A stretch of 64,000 nt of DNA from JAAYDI01 sp052034005 (GTDB lineage: Bacteria; Planctomycetota; Planctomycetia; Pirellulales; Pirellulaceae): contig JBPOJB010000002.1 of NCBI GenBank assembly GCA_052034005.1, forward strand, positions 62,001-126,000, given 5' to 3'. Positions 17,811 through 25,844 of the stretch are shown here, piece after piece (within the stretch, counting starts at the first letter, position 1; each line of letters opens with the position of its first letter). The translations under genes were made by a program, and so were the position numbers. The notes beneath the pieces are model-generated. The model was given only the letters and a program-made list of their open reading frames with translations, was not told the origin of the DNA and did no database searches.

Positions 17811-18695
17811 ATGCCTGCCGACGAGCCCTGGACCATCGCACGGTTGCTCAGCTGGACGACCGAGTTCCTCCGACAACACGGCGCGGAGAGTCCGCAGCTG
17901 GACGCCCAGTTGCTGTTGGCCCACGCGCGGCAGTGCCCGCGCATCGAGCTGTTCACCGCCTACCATGAAGTCGTCGGCGACGACGTGCGGGGCCGGTTCC
18001 GCGAGCTGGTCCGACAGCGCGCCGCGGGAATGCCGGTCGCCTATCTGACCGGCAGGCGCGAGTTCTACGCGATGGAGTTCCGCGTCACGCCGGACGTGTT
18101 GATCCCGCGGCCCGAGACGGAGTTCGTGATCCTCACGCTGCTGGACCTGGTCAAGGCCGAGCCCGACCCGCCCGCGGCGCTGGCGATCGCGGACGTGGGG
18201 ACCGGCAGCGGCGTGCTGGCTGCCTGCGCCGCACGGTATGTGCCGCAAGCCCGCGTCTGGGCGATCGACATCAGCCCCCAGGCGTTGGCGGTGGCGCGGG
18301 AGAACTGCCAGCGGCACGCGGTGGCGGACCGCATCGAGTTCTGCCAGGGCGACTTGCTCACGGCGGTGGGCGCGGAGGTGCGGTTCGACTACGTGCTGAG
18401 CAACCCGCCGTATGTGAGCGAGCCGGAATACGCGGCGCTGCCGCGCGCGGTGCGCGATTACGAGCCGCGCCTCGCGCTGTTGGCCGGCCCGACCGGCGTG
18501 GAGGTGATTGAGCGGCTGGTGCCGCAGGCGGCCGCACGCCTCCGGCCCGGAGGGGCCCTGGTGGTCGAAATCAGCCCGATGATCGAGCGCGCGGTGTGCG
18601 AGTTGATCGCGCGGGACGGGCGGTACGAGCCGCCCCATTCGATCCCCGACCTGGCAGGCCACCCGCGCGTCATCCGGGCGGTCACTCGATCATGA
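17811..18695 (+). CDS. prmC: Release factor glutamine methyltransferase
   Basis: PrmC methylates the glutamine of the GGQ motif in RF1 and RF2 using S-adenosylmethionine. The 294-residue protein has a helical N-terminal domain, the conserved VLIPRPETEFV (97-107), the SAM-binding DVGTGSG (128-134) and the catalytic NPPY (198-201). The ATG at 17811 has GGAGG 5 bases upstream, settling the start. It follows its substrate gene prfA. Its last 14 bases overlap tail-to-tail with the convergent GGDEF gene, so no terminator can lie between them. Confidence 0.96.
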   Translation: MPADEPWTIARLLSWTTEFLRQHGAESPQLDAQLLLAHARQCPRIELFTAYHEVVGDDVRGRFRELVRQRAAGMPVAYLTGRREFYAMEFRVTPDVLIPRPETEFVILTLLDLVKAEPDPPAALAIADVGTGSGVLAACAARYVPQARVWAIDISPQALAVARENCQRHAVADRIEFCQGDLLTAVGAEVRFDYVLSNPPYVSEPEYAALPRAVRDYEPRLALLAGPTGVEVIERLVPQAAARLRPGGALVVEISPMIERAVCELIARDGRYEPPHSIPDLAGHPRVIRAVTRS

Positions 18696-19938
18696 CGGTC
18701 CGCGTGGTCCCCGCTCCCTTGTCGGGCGGCGCGACGGCGGCCGCCGACCCGTCGTCCGTGCGCGTGCGATTGCCCCCCTCCTGCTTGGCCCGGGCGACCA
18801 GGTCCGCCAACCGCTGCCACAGCTGCTCGGAGTCGTCACCCGGCCGCACGGCTGTCACGCCCGCCCGGACGGTCAACGCGTACTGCTTGCCCTTGAATTC
18901 GAACAGCGTGGCTTCCACCGCCTGGCGGATCCGTTCCACGGTCGCCGCTGCCGCGCTGTAACCGGCATCGCCGAAGAAGAGCAGGAACTGGTGCCCGTTG
19001 TAGCGGAACACCCGGTCGTAGCCGCTGTCCCGGCTGACCTGATGACTCAACAGATTGGCCAGGGCCTGGAGCAGGCGGTCGACGACGCGCGTGCTCGCGA
19101 ACTCGTTGGTCCGGCCGAGGCGTTCGACATCCACCAGCGCAAGGCTCAGGCACCGCTGATGATCCGGGTCCTCCCGCCACCACTTGCCCAATTGGAGTTC
19201 GATCGCCAGCCGGTTCCTCAGCCCGGTCATCTGGTCCACGAGCTGCGCGCGGTCCGATGACTCGCCCCGCCCTTCGCGCACGATGATCGCCGTGGCCGCT
19301 TCGTCGATCGCGTCGCGCAGTGTGTGGGCCAAGCGAGCCAACTGCGTGAGTTCCCGGACGATCTTCTCGCCGGCCTCTTCATCGCTCTTCGGGTCGGCGC
19401 CGGCAATCTCCTGGCACCGCGTTTGGATCGCGCTGGCTTGGTCCACCAGGAGTGCTTCCAGGTGGTGGCCCAGGTCGGTGTGCGCGCCCAGCTCGTCCCG
19501 CTTGCTCGCCATCACACGCGACGCATCCTGCAGCCGCACCACCCACTCGTCGTTCATCGCCACCAACTCCTGCACCGCGTCATGGATCGCGTCAGGGTTC
19601 CGCCTCGCGACGGCGCTGCGCACCAGGTCCTCGATGTCCATCAGATCGTTGCGGTGCATGTCCGCCTCCAGGCGAAGAACATGCACCGACGCCTCCGCGA
19701 ACGTGTGGAACTCGGCGTCCACCCGCTCGAGCATCGTGAGCCACTGGTCGGGCACCTGGTCGAGCGCGGCTTCGGACGCCGGCGGCGACGGCGGCTCCGG
19801 GAGACGGTCGGCCGTCGGATCGATGGGAGCGCCGCGCCGCGCGGGAAGATACAGTACGATGGGACGTTCCAACGCCAGGGCCAGCACAAACCCCAGCACC
19901 AGGTTGATCGTGCCGACCACAAACACGATGGAAGCCAC
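18682..19938 (-). CDS. Membrane protein with a degenerate GGDEF domain
   Basis: 418 residues. One N-terminal membrane helix (about 3-24) is followed by a Pro-rich linker and a long helical region (~55-240). A C-terminal GGDEF-family domain (~245-400) begins QLVDQMTGLRNRLAIE. The GGDEF signature that makes cyclic di-GMP is replaced by YNGHQF, losing the residues for metal and GTP binding, so the domain is probably a binding or scaffold version rather than an active diguanylate cyclase. The GTG start at 19938 has GGGAGGGG 8 bases upstream. It lies downstream of the acyltransferase and zinc-ribbon-like frame on the same strand. Confidence 0.8.
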   Translation of the reverse strand: MASIVFVVGTINLVLGFVLALALERPIVLYLPARRGAPIDPTADRLPEPPSPPASEAALDQVPDQWLTMLERVDAEFHTFAEASVHVLRLEADMHRNDLMDIEDLVRSAVARRNPDAIHDAVQELVAMNDEWVVRLQDASRVMASKRDELGAHTDLGHHLEALLVDQASAIQTRCQEIAGADPKSDEEAGEKIVRELTQLARLAHTLRDAIDEAATAIIVREGRGESSDRAQLVDQMTGLRNRLAIELQLGKWWREDPDHQRCLSLALVDVERLGRTNEFASTRVVDRLLQALANLLSHQVSRDSGYDRVFRYNGHQFLLFFGDAGYSAAAATVERIRQAVEATLFEFKGKQYALTVRAGVTAVRPGDDSEQLWQRLADLVARAKQEGGNRTRTDDGSAAAVAPPDKGAGTTRTVMIE

Positions 19939-20035
19939 GGCGATATCCCCTCCCCAAGGCGCACGCGCGCGACACAGCCCGCGCCGTTCGCCGGTCGGTC
20001 GCGACGGGCCGGACGCCCATGCCTCTTCGGGAAGC

Positions 20036-20230
20036 CTACGTCACCGCGCGGCAGACCGGGCCGGGCCATCCGGGCGGTTGCAGCGTCGCCTCCGCACGGA
20101 TCCGGGCTCCCGGCCCGCACAATCCGCATAACCGACAGGTCTGATTCGCGGTCGGCCATCCCCGGATGCCGCAGGTTGGGCATTGCTCGAGCCGGTGGCA
20201 CGCCGGGCCATGGCACGCCGGACAAGCTAA
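20036..20230 (-). pseudogene. Zinc-ribbon-like reading frame without a start codon
   Basis: This minus-strand frame begins at the end of the acyltransferase gene, in the -1 frame relative to it, and ends with TAG at 20038-20036. It encodes about 62 residues rich in cysteine: CPAC, then CHRLEQCPTCG, then TCRLCGLCG. The CPTC-x12-CRLC spacing is typical of a zinc ribbon. There is no ATG, GTG or TTG in this frame ahead of the cysteines. Reading back into the acyltransferase gene gives no start either, because a start there would need a Cys or Trp codon in that gene and none lies near its end. It may be a frameshifted C-terminal domain of the acyltransferase, a decayed gene, or a base-calling error. 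Confidence 0.35.
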
Positions 20231-21450
20231 CTGCCCGCGCGGGTATAGAGTCGCGACTCGCGCGCCAACCGATCGAGCATCCCTTGCAGCCGCTGCTCGA
20301 TTTCCACCATGAGCGGGTCGGACGCTGCGCTGCGGTCCCGCTCAGGCTGGACCGGGATCGGCGGCCCCACTTCGATGACGGCCTTCAAGTGCCCATGGAC
20401 GCGGACCCGATCGGTCAGGTCCTCTTCATAACGTTCGATCGTCTCCAACAAGCGGTCCACCGACAGATGCTGGAGGTAGTCGGGCGGGTAGTTGGAGACC
20501 TGTTGGGCCAAATAGATGTCGGCCAGCTGGCGCCAACGCCGCTGGCGCTCGGCCGCGTCAATCCGCCCCTGGACCATGTCGGGCATGATCTTCATGCGCA
20601 GGGCCTTCACGCGCGGGATCACCGCGCCGGCGGCGGGCGTGCCGAACCACTCTTCCTCCAGCGGACCCAGGAGGCGATCGATCAGCCGCTGCATGCGGAC
20701 CTCCAACGCATCGGCGTGCGTCCGGCCCAGGTACTCCAGCTCCTTGAGGCTCAGCAGGGCCAGGCCGACTTTGGCGATCCGCTGGTCCGCCGGCAGATGC
20801 CGCTGCGGCTGCCAGCTCAGCCGGTGCTCGATCTCCGTCAGCACGGGGTCGGCCACGGCGTCGAAGTCGCCGCCGAACAGGTACTTGATCGCCACCGGGT
20901 GCACGACAATCCGGCCCCCGGGCACCGCTTTGGCCCGCCGCCTGGCCGCCGCGCGCGCGACAAATGCCACGCCGTCCAGCAGGGCCTGGAGCCGATCGTT
21001 CGTGCGCGAGACGGCGCCTTCCGGGAAGACCACCAATGGACGGGCCGCCGTCTCCAGGATCTCGATGGCCACATTGATCGCCTGGCGGTCGATCCCTTCG
21101 CGATACACGCTGAAGCCGCCCATCTTGTGGATCGCCCAGCCCATGAACCGGCTCTGCTGAAACAGGTGCCAGCTCGCCATCGCGTAGACCAGGCAGCGCA
21201 CATCGCGCGCCAACCAACCGATGGCCAGCGGATCGGCCAGCCGCGCATGATTCGGCGTCAGCAGGATCCCGTGGCCGTCGCGCAGCGACTGCTTCAAATG
21301 CTCCGTCCCACGCAGCTCGTACCGCTCGACGCCCTGCGCATAGCGGAGCCACAGCCCGTTCAGGTTGGCGTCCCGGATGATCGTCGGCCACCAGGTACCG
21401 CGGTACGGCGGAATGAACCGGTAGGGTTTCTCGAACAGGATCTGCTGCAT
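20227..21450 (-). CDS. 1-acyl-sn-glycerol-3-phosphate acyltransferase-like protein
   Basis: 407 residues of the PlsC/LPLAT superfamily, which moves acyl chains onto lysophospholipids or related acceptors at the membrane. The catalytic HX4D motif is NHARLADP (H68, D73), and the second block reads VVFPEGAVSRTNDRL, with FPEG as usual. The protein is longer than typical PlsC (about 240 residues) because of a C-terminal half of ~200 residues with many charged helices. The ATG at 21450 lies just past the galE stop; an ATG at 21465 would overlap galE by 11 bases. Co-transcription with galE is likely. The exact acceptor is unknown. Confidence 0.82.
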   Translation of the reverse strand: MQQILFEKPYRFIPPYRGTWWPTIIRDANLNGLWLRYAQGVERYELRGTEHLKQSLRDGHGILLTPNHARLADPLAIGWLARDVRCLVYAMASWHLFQQSRFMGWAIHKMGGFSVYREGIDRQAINVAIEILETAARPLVVFPEGAVSRTNDRLQALLDGVAFVARAAARRRAKAVPGGRIVVHPVAIKYLFGGDFDAVADPVLTEIEHRLSWQPQRHLPADQRIAKVGLALLSLKELEYLGRTHADALEVRMQRLIDRLLGPLEEEWFGTPAAGAVIPRVKALRMKIMPDMVQGRIDAAERQRRWRQLADIYLAQQVSNYPPDYLQHLSVDRLLETIERYEEDLTDRVRVHGHLKAVIEVGPPIPVQPERDRSAASDPLMVEIEQRLQGMLDRLARESRLYTRAGS

Positions 21451-21454
21451 GCCG

Positions 21455-22444
21455 TCATCCCGCATCCCCGAACCCGCGGGGGTGTGTGCGGTGCCAGCGC
21501 CACGCCGTCTCGACGATCTCGTGGATATCGACGTACCGGGGTGTCCAACCGAGCGTTGCCTGGGCGCGGCGGCTGTCGGCCACCAACTGGGGCGGATCGC
21601 CCGCGCGGCGCGGTCCAACTTCGACCGGGATCGGGTGGCCGGTCACATGCCGGCAGGCCTCGATGACCTCACGCACGCTGTGTCCGCGCCCGGTGCCGAG
21701 GTTCAGTTCCATCCGCATGCCGGGCTCCAACAACTCCAGCGCCTTGACGTGCGCATCGCCCAGGTCGTCGACATGAATGAAGTCGCGGATACAGGTGCCG
21801 TCTGGAGTCGGGTAGTCGTCTCCGAAGATCGTGACATGTGCGCGCCGGCCCAACGCCACTTGCAGCACGATGGGCGTGAGATGCGATTCGGGATCATGGT
21901 CTTCGCCGAGATCGCCATCCGGCGAGGCGCCGGCCGCGTTGAAATAGCGCAACGAGGCAAACGCCAACCCGTACGCCTGACCATAGTCCTCCAGCGCGCG
22001 CTCGATGACCAGCTTGGTGAACCCGTAGGGGTTGATCGGCCGCCGCGGTTCGTCCTCCGTGATCGGGAGCTGCTGCGGGACTCCGTAGACCGCGGTCGTG
22101 CTGGAGAACACGATCCGCAGGACCTCGGCCGCACGCATCGCGTCAAGCAGCGCCAGCGTCGACACGACGTTGTTGGCATAGTAGACCGCCGGGTCCGCCA
22201 CCGACTCGCCCACCAGCGCGAAGGCCGCGAAATGCATGACCGCTTCAATTCGGTGGGCGCGCAGCGCCTGCTCCAGGCGCGCACGGTCGATCAGGTCCCC
22301 CTCGATCAATCGGCCGGCCGGCACGGCGGCGCGATGGCCACGGGACAAGTTGTCCCACACCCACACGTCGTGCCCGGCACGCGCCAGGAGACGCACGGCG
22401 TGTGAACCGATATACCCCGCACCCCCGGTGACCAGAACCCTCAT
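21455..22444 (-). CDS. galE: UDP-glucose 4-epimerase
   Basis: GalE interconverts UDP-glucose and UDP-galactose (or their N-acetyl forms) with bound NAD, supplying sugars for surface polysaccharides. The 329-residue protein begins MRVLVTGGAGYIGSH with the NAD-binding GxxGxxG at 7-13. It has the SSTTAVYG segment at about 114-121 and the catalytic Tyr140-x3-Lys144 in NPYGFTK. The ATG at 22444 is confirmed by GAGGAG 8 bases upstream. A promoter at 22553-22524 precedes it, and the acyltransferase follows after 4 bases. Confidence 0.94.
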   Translation of the reverse strand: MRVLVTGGAGYIGSHAVRLLARAGHDVWVWDNLSRGHRAAVPAGRLIEGDLIDRARLEQALRAHRIEAVMHFAAFALVGESVADPAVYYANNVVSTLALLDAMRAAEVLRIVFSSTTAVYGVPQQLPITEDEPRRPINPYGFTKLVIERALEDYGQAYGLAFASLRYFNAAGASPDGDLGEDHDPESHLTPIVLQVALGRRAHVTIFGDDYPTPDGTCIRDFIHVDDLGDAHVKALELLEPGMRMELNLGTGRGHSVREVIEACRHVTGHPIPVEVGPRRAGDPPQLVADSRRAQATLGWTPRYVDIHEIVETAWRWHRTHPRGFGDAG

Positions 22445-22759
22445 GCACAAGACTCCTCGCGGGCATGCCGCAATCCGCACCCTTCACCTGGCCGCGCCGA
22501 ACCCGAGTCGGCGGCGGCTTCATTTATAGGGATTCCCGCCCACCGTTGACAACCCGACACCACGACCGCCAACCGTTCACCGGTTGGCTGACCCAGCCCT
22601 GCCGGCCGACGCGCGCTGTGCCCGTTCCCTCCCGTTTGACGCCCGCACGTCTTGCCTAATCGCTGCCAACACCTGACGGACGGGGCGGGGCAGAGGGGTC
22701 GCGCGGCGGCCGCAGGTTGGACTGCAGAGCGCACGGGCCGCACACCGAAGCATGTCGAT
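22445..22759. other. Divergent intergenic region between galE and the Xer gene
   Basis: 315 bases. The galE promoter (22524-22553, minus) is the only clear element. The plus-strand side toward the recombinase gene is GC-rich without an obvious -10/-35 pair. No small gene was found. Confidence 0.45.
22524..22553 (-). promoter_or_regulatory. Sigma-70 type promoter for galE
   Basis: On the minus strand TTGTCA (22553-22548), an 18-base spacer and TATAAA (22529-22524) form a good housekeeping promoter. Transcription would start near 22517, leaving a leader of about 70 bases before the galE ATG at 22444. Confidence 0.6.
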
Positions 22760-23701
22760 ATGGCAACCCGCAAACGACAGCTCTTGGCGGCACCGGCCGA
22801 AGCGCCCCGACGGCCGGAAGGTCGCTGGACCGAGGCGTTCCTCGAGTACCTGACCGGCGAGTGCCGGCTGGCGGCCAACACGATCGCCGCCTACCGGCGC
22901 GACATCCGTCGCTTCCAGGCCTGGTTGGGGACACGGACCGTTGGGTCGTTGACGATCGCCGACCTGTCGGACTACGTGGCGTGGCTGCACGCCGCGCAGT
23001 TGGCGCCCTCCAGCGTGGCTCGGCACATTGTTGCGTTGCGGATGTACATTCGGTACTTGCAGCTGGAGGGCATCGTCCAGGAGAACCTGGCGGAGCTGCT
23101 GGGCAGCCAGAAGCTCTGGCAGCGGATCCCGCAGGTGCTGTCGCCCGCCATGGTCACCCGGTTCCTGGCCGCGCCCAACCGGTACGACGCGTGCTGGCGC
23201 CGGGACCGGGCGCTGGTGGAGCTGCTTTACGCGACCGGCTGCCGCGTCTCGGAGGTTTCGCACCTGAAGATGCCGGACCTGCATCTGGCCCAACGCTACT
23301 GCCGGTGTCTGGGCAAAGGCAGCAAGCAGCGGCTCGTGCCGTTGGGGCGGCAGGCCGTGGCAGCGGTGGAGGAGTACCTGGATCACGAGCGCGGCGCGTT
23401 GGCGGCCCGGGCCGCCGCGCCGCCGCCCTGGCTGCTGCTGTCGCGGCGCGGCGGTCGGCTGCGTCGCGAGGCGATCTGGGAGCTGGTCAAGAAGTACGCC
23501 GCGCGGGCCGGCCTGCCGGACTCGATCAGCCCGCACACGCTGCGGCACAGTTTTGCCACCCACATGCTCGGCGGAGGCGCGGATCTGCGCCAGGTGCAGG
23601 AGCTGCTGGGGCACGCGAGCATCGCGACCACTCAGATCTACACGCATGTGGAGCAATCGCGGCTCAAACGCGTGCACAGCCGGTTTCATCCGCGCGCCTA
23701 G
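22760..23701 (+). CDS. Tyrosine recombinase, XerC/XerD family
   Basis: 313 residues, the normal size for Xer proteins, which resolve chromosome dimers at dif. The N-terminal core-binding domain runs to about 120 (TIAAYRRDIRRFQAW). The catalytic domain has the complete set: R162 (TGCRVSEV), K186 (GKGSKQR), H259 and R262 (SPHTLRHSFATHML), H285 (LLGHASIATTQ) and nucleophile Y294 (IYTHV). The sequence resembles XerD slightly more than XerC, but I leave the symbol open. No integrase-like N-terminal extension or attachment repeats are present, so this is a housekeeping enzyme rather than a mobile element. The ATG at 22760 has only a weak ribosome site. Confidence 0.88.
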   Translation: MATRKRQLLAAPAEAPRRPEGRWTEAFLEYLTGECRLAANTIAAYRRDIRRFQAWLGTRTVGSLTIADLSDYVAWLHAAQLAPSSVARHIVALRMYIRYLQLEGIVQENLAELLGSQKLWQRIPQVLSPAMVTRFLAAPNRYDACWRRDRALVELLYATGCRVSEVSHLKMPDLHLAQRYCRCLGKGSKQRLVPLGRQAVAAVEEYLDHERGALAARAAAPPPWLLLSRRGGRLRREAIWELVKKYAARAGLPDSISPHTLRHSFATHMLGGGADLRQVQELLGHASIATTQIYTHVEQSRLKRVHSRFHPRA

Positions 23702-23766
23702 CGCGGGCGGCCGGGTCGGCGAGCGATGCCGGGCCGATGCGCCCAGGGGCCTCGGGTCGCGGCGGG

Positions 23767-24279
23767 TCACCGCGCGCCGGGCGGCTGGGGCGGCGTGAAC
23801 TTGATCTTCTCCACCAGCCGCTCGATCTGTCCGGTGGCGCGGTCCACATAGCCTGAGACGGCCGTGATGGCATCGATGATGTACTCGTAATGCAGGTTGT
23901 AGTCGCAGTCCAGTTCGACTTCGGCGTCCGCCTTGGCCGACGGCTCGTGGCCGCCGATCACGCCGATTACGTAGGCGTGCAGCTGGTCGAAGTTGTCGAA
24001 CGCGCGTTCGTCATTCACGACGATGCCGCCGGTGCCGAGCAGCGTGCCGCCCGCGTCGGCCCGCAGGCGGACCTGCAGGGTGAACGGCGGGCTCGTATCG
24101 AGCGTCTGGACGGCGGCGGCGGTCGCCAGCGGCATCTGGATGTTGAAGTCGCCTTCCTGCGTGGCGATTCGGAAGGTGAAGAGGAAGAACACGAGCAGCT
24201 GGAAGACGACGTCGATCATCGGCGTCATCTGCAGCTCGATCTTGGCCTCGGCACTCTTGCCGATGTGGCGAAACTTCAT
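23767..24279 (-). CDS. ExbD/TolR-family protein (second copy of the module)
   Basis: 170 residues. The single membrane helix follows the classic ExbD start, with Asp in MTPMIDVVFQLLVFFLF (about residues 19-35). The rest is a periplasmic domain with VKLD-type strands and a longer C-terminal end than usual. ExbD works with ExbB to convert the proton gradient into movement of a periplasmic or outer-membrane partner. It is the last gene of the run 30195-23767 on the minus strand, 47 bases after the other ExbD gene, and the two probably form a heterodimer. It converges on the Xer gene. Confidence 0.88.
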   Translation of the reverse strand: MKFRHIGKSAEAKIELQMTPMIDVVFQLLVFFLFTFRIATQEGDFNIQMPLATAAAVQTLDTSPPFTLQVRLRADAGGTLLGTGGIVVNDERAFDNFDQLHAYVIGVIGGHEPSAKADAEVELDCDYNLHYEYIIDAITAVSGYVDRATGQIERLVEKIKFTPPQPPGAR

Positions 24280-24326
24280 GGCGGTACCCGACTGCGGCGC
24301 GCGCGCGGCATCTCCCCCGCGCCGCG

Positions 24327-24773
24327 CTACGGCCCGATGTCCTCCTGGGCGCGCAGCGCGAATGTCTCGAAACTCATCTCCTGGCACATCTGGATCAACC
24401 GCTGGACGAGCCCCGCCTTGACCAACCGGTCGGCCCGGATGACGACCGTGGCGTCCTTCAACGGGCGCTTGCGTCCCTCGAGGATCAACTTCTCACTGCC
24501 CAGGTAAGGCCGCAGCTGGTTCATGTCGGCCAGCTCCTGCCCGCCATAGATCACGCTGCCGGAGCGCGTCATGTGGATGGTGATCGGGTACTTCAGCGGC
24601 TGGTTGGCCGGCTTGGCCAGCACGCTGTCGGGCAACATGACCCGTTCATCCTGCTCGTTCTGCGAGAAGCTGATGGCGAACATGAAGAACGCGATCAACT
24701 GGAACGCCATGTCGATCATGGGCGTCATGTCCATTTCCGCCTTCTGGCCGCTACCTCGACGACGCAACCGCAT
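24327..24773 (-). CDS. ExbD/TolR-family protein (first copy of the module)
   Basis: 148 residues. The membrane helix contains the canonical Asp in MDMTPMIDMAFQLIAFFMF, followed by a periplasmic domain with VVIRADRLVKAGLVQRLIQ near the end, as in typical ExbD. GGGAG lies 7 bases before the ATG at 24773. It sits between ExbB (27-base gap) and the second ExbD, the usual order of these proton-driven units. Confidence 0.9.
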   Translation of the reverse strand: MRLRRRGSGQKAEMDMTPMIDMAFQLIAFFMFAISFSQNEQDERVMLPDSVLAKPANQPLKYPITIHMTRSGSVIYGGQELADMNQLRPYLGSEKLILEGRKRPLKDATVVIRADRLVKAGLVQRLIQMCQEMSFETFALRAQEDIGP

Positions 24774-24800
24774 GGCCGTGCTCCCGATTGCCTCACCACA

Positions 24801-25712
24801 TCACTTCTTGCGGGGCCCGACGTTCTCGAAGCGGGACATCAGCCCTTCGCTGATGATGCCGACCTCCAGCACCCGCCGGTCGATCCGGTTCTTGATGATG
24901 CCGAACGCCGCCACCGCAGGGATCGCGATGGCCAGGCCGACCAGGGTCGTCCAGAGCGCGGTCGCCACGCCCTTGGCCAATTCGGACGGGGGCGGCGTGC
25001 CGACCGCCCGGGCGATCACGCTGAACGACCGGATCATGCCGTCGACGGTGCCGAAGAGCCCGAGCATGGGACTGACCGTGCCGATCAACGCCATGTAGCT
25101 CAGACGATGGTCCATCTTCATGTTCTCTTCCTCGCCGACCTCCTGCATCGCCTCGATCGCCTGAGGGTAGCCGGCGGAGAGCTTGGACAGGCCGGCGGCC
25201 AGCACTTGCCCCAGATAGGAATCATCGTTCTTGGCCAGCTCGTACGCCTCCTGGTACTGCTTCTCATCGAGGTGTCGTTCGAAGCCGTCGATGAGCGTGG
25301 TGGGACAGACGTTCTCGCGACGCGCAGTAAGCAGGTTCATCACCAGCAGCGCGACCAGGAGGAAGGAGAGCAACAGGAAGCTGATCGTGTAGAACCAGCC
25401 GAGCGCGCGCAGGGCTTCGGTGAGCAGGCTCGGCTCGGAGGGCACCGTGGCCTTCTCCGGCTCCACCGCCCGCGGCGCGGCTGGCGGCTCGGCGGCCGGC
25501 CGGTCCGGCACCGCCGGCGGCTCCTCCTTCCCCAGCGGCTCATCGTCGATCAGCTCCTCCGCGGGCGGCGCGCCATCCTTCGCGTCCTCTTGCGCCCGGA
25601 TCGTTGCCGGCGGCGGCAGGTATGTCCAGGCCACGGCCCCCATGAGCAGAACGACACACACCAGCCACCCTCGGGCCGCCCATCGGCACCCAAACCAGGC
25701 TCGCTGCCGCAT
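24801..25712 (-). CDS. ExbB/TolQ/MotA-family proton channel protein
   Basis: 303 residues. An N-terminal hydrophobic segment (about 17-40) may be a signal peptide and is followed by a Pro/Glu-rich linker. The channel domain then has a helix at ~105-127, and later the paired family helices SPMLGLFGTVDGMI and ATALWTTLVGLAIAIPAV. This is canonical ExbB, pairing with the two ExbD proteins encoded just downstream. A -10/-35 pair lies immediately upstream (25785-25756), so the three-gene motor may be transcribed alone as well as from the TPR genes before it. Confidence 0.9.
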   Translation of the reverse strand: MRQRAWFGCRWAARGWLVCVVLLMGAVAWTYLPPPATIRAQEDAKDGAPPAEELIDDEPLGKEEPPAVPDRPAAEPPAAPRAVEPEKATVPSEPSLLTEALRALGWFYTISFLLLSFLLVALLVMNLLTARRENVCPTTLIDGFERHLDEKQYQEAYELAKNDDSYLGQVLAAGLSKLSAGYPQAIEAMQEVGEEENMKMDHRLSYMALIGTVSPMLGLFGTVDGMIRSFSVIARAVGTPPPSELAKGVATALWTTLVGLAIAIPAVAAFGIIKNRIDRRVLEVGIISEGLMSRFENVGPRKK

Positions 25713-25755
25713 AACTGTCTCCCCTCCACTATGAACTCGGACCCGACTCTCGACT

Positions 25756-25785
25756 ATTCTAACCCGGCCCTCGCGTCGTCGTAAA
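25756..25785 (-). promoter_or_regulatory. Candidate promoter for the ExbB-ExbD-ExbD genes
   Basis: On the minus strand TTTACG (25785-25780), an 18-base spacer and TAGAAT (25761-25756) precede the ExbB start by about 45 bases. The -10 is strong and the -35 moderate. It sits in the 132-base gap after the TPR gene. Confidence 0.45.
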
Positions 25786-25844
25786 CGTCGGCCCGCACGA
25801 AAGACGCTTCACACGCCCCGGTCACCCTACAGCTGGCACAACCG

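Noticed and set aside
22760..23701. The Xer recombinase considered as a phage or island integrase.
   Set aside because: Size, domain layout and neighbours are those of a housekeeping XerC/D protein. No attachment repeats, tRNA or mobile genes are nearby.
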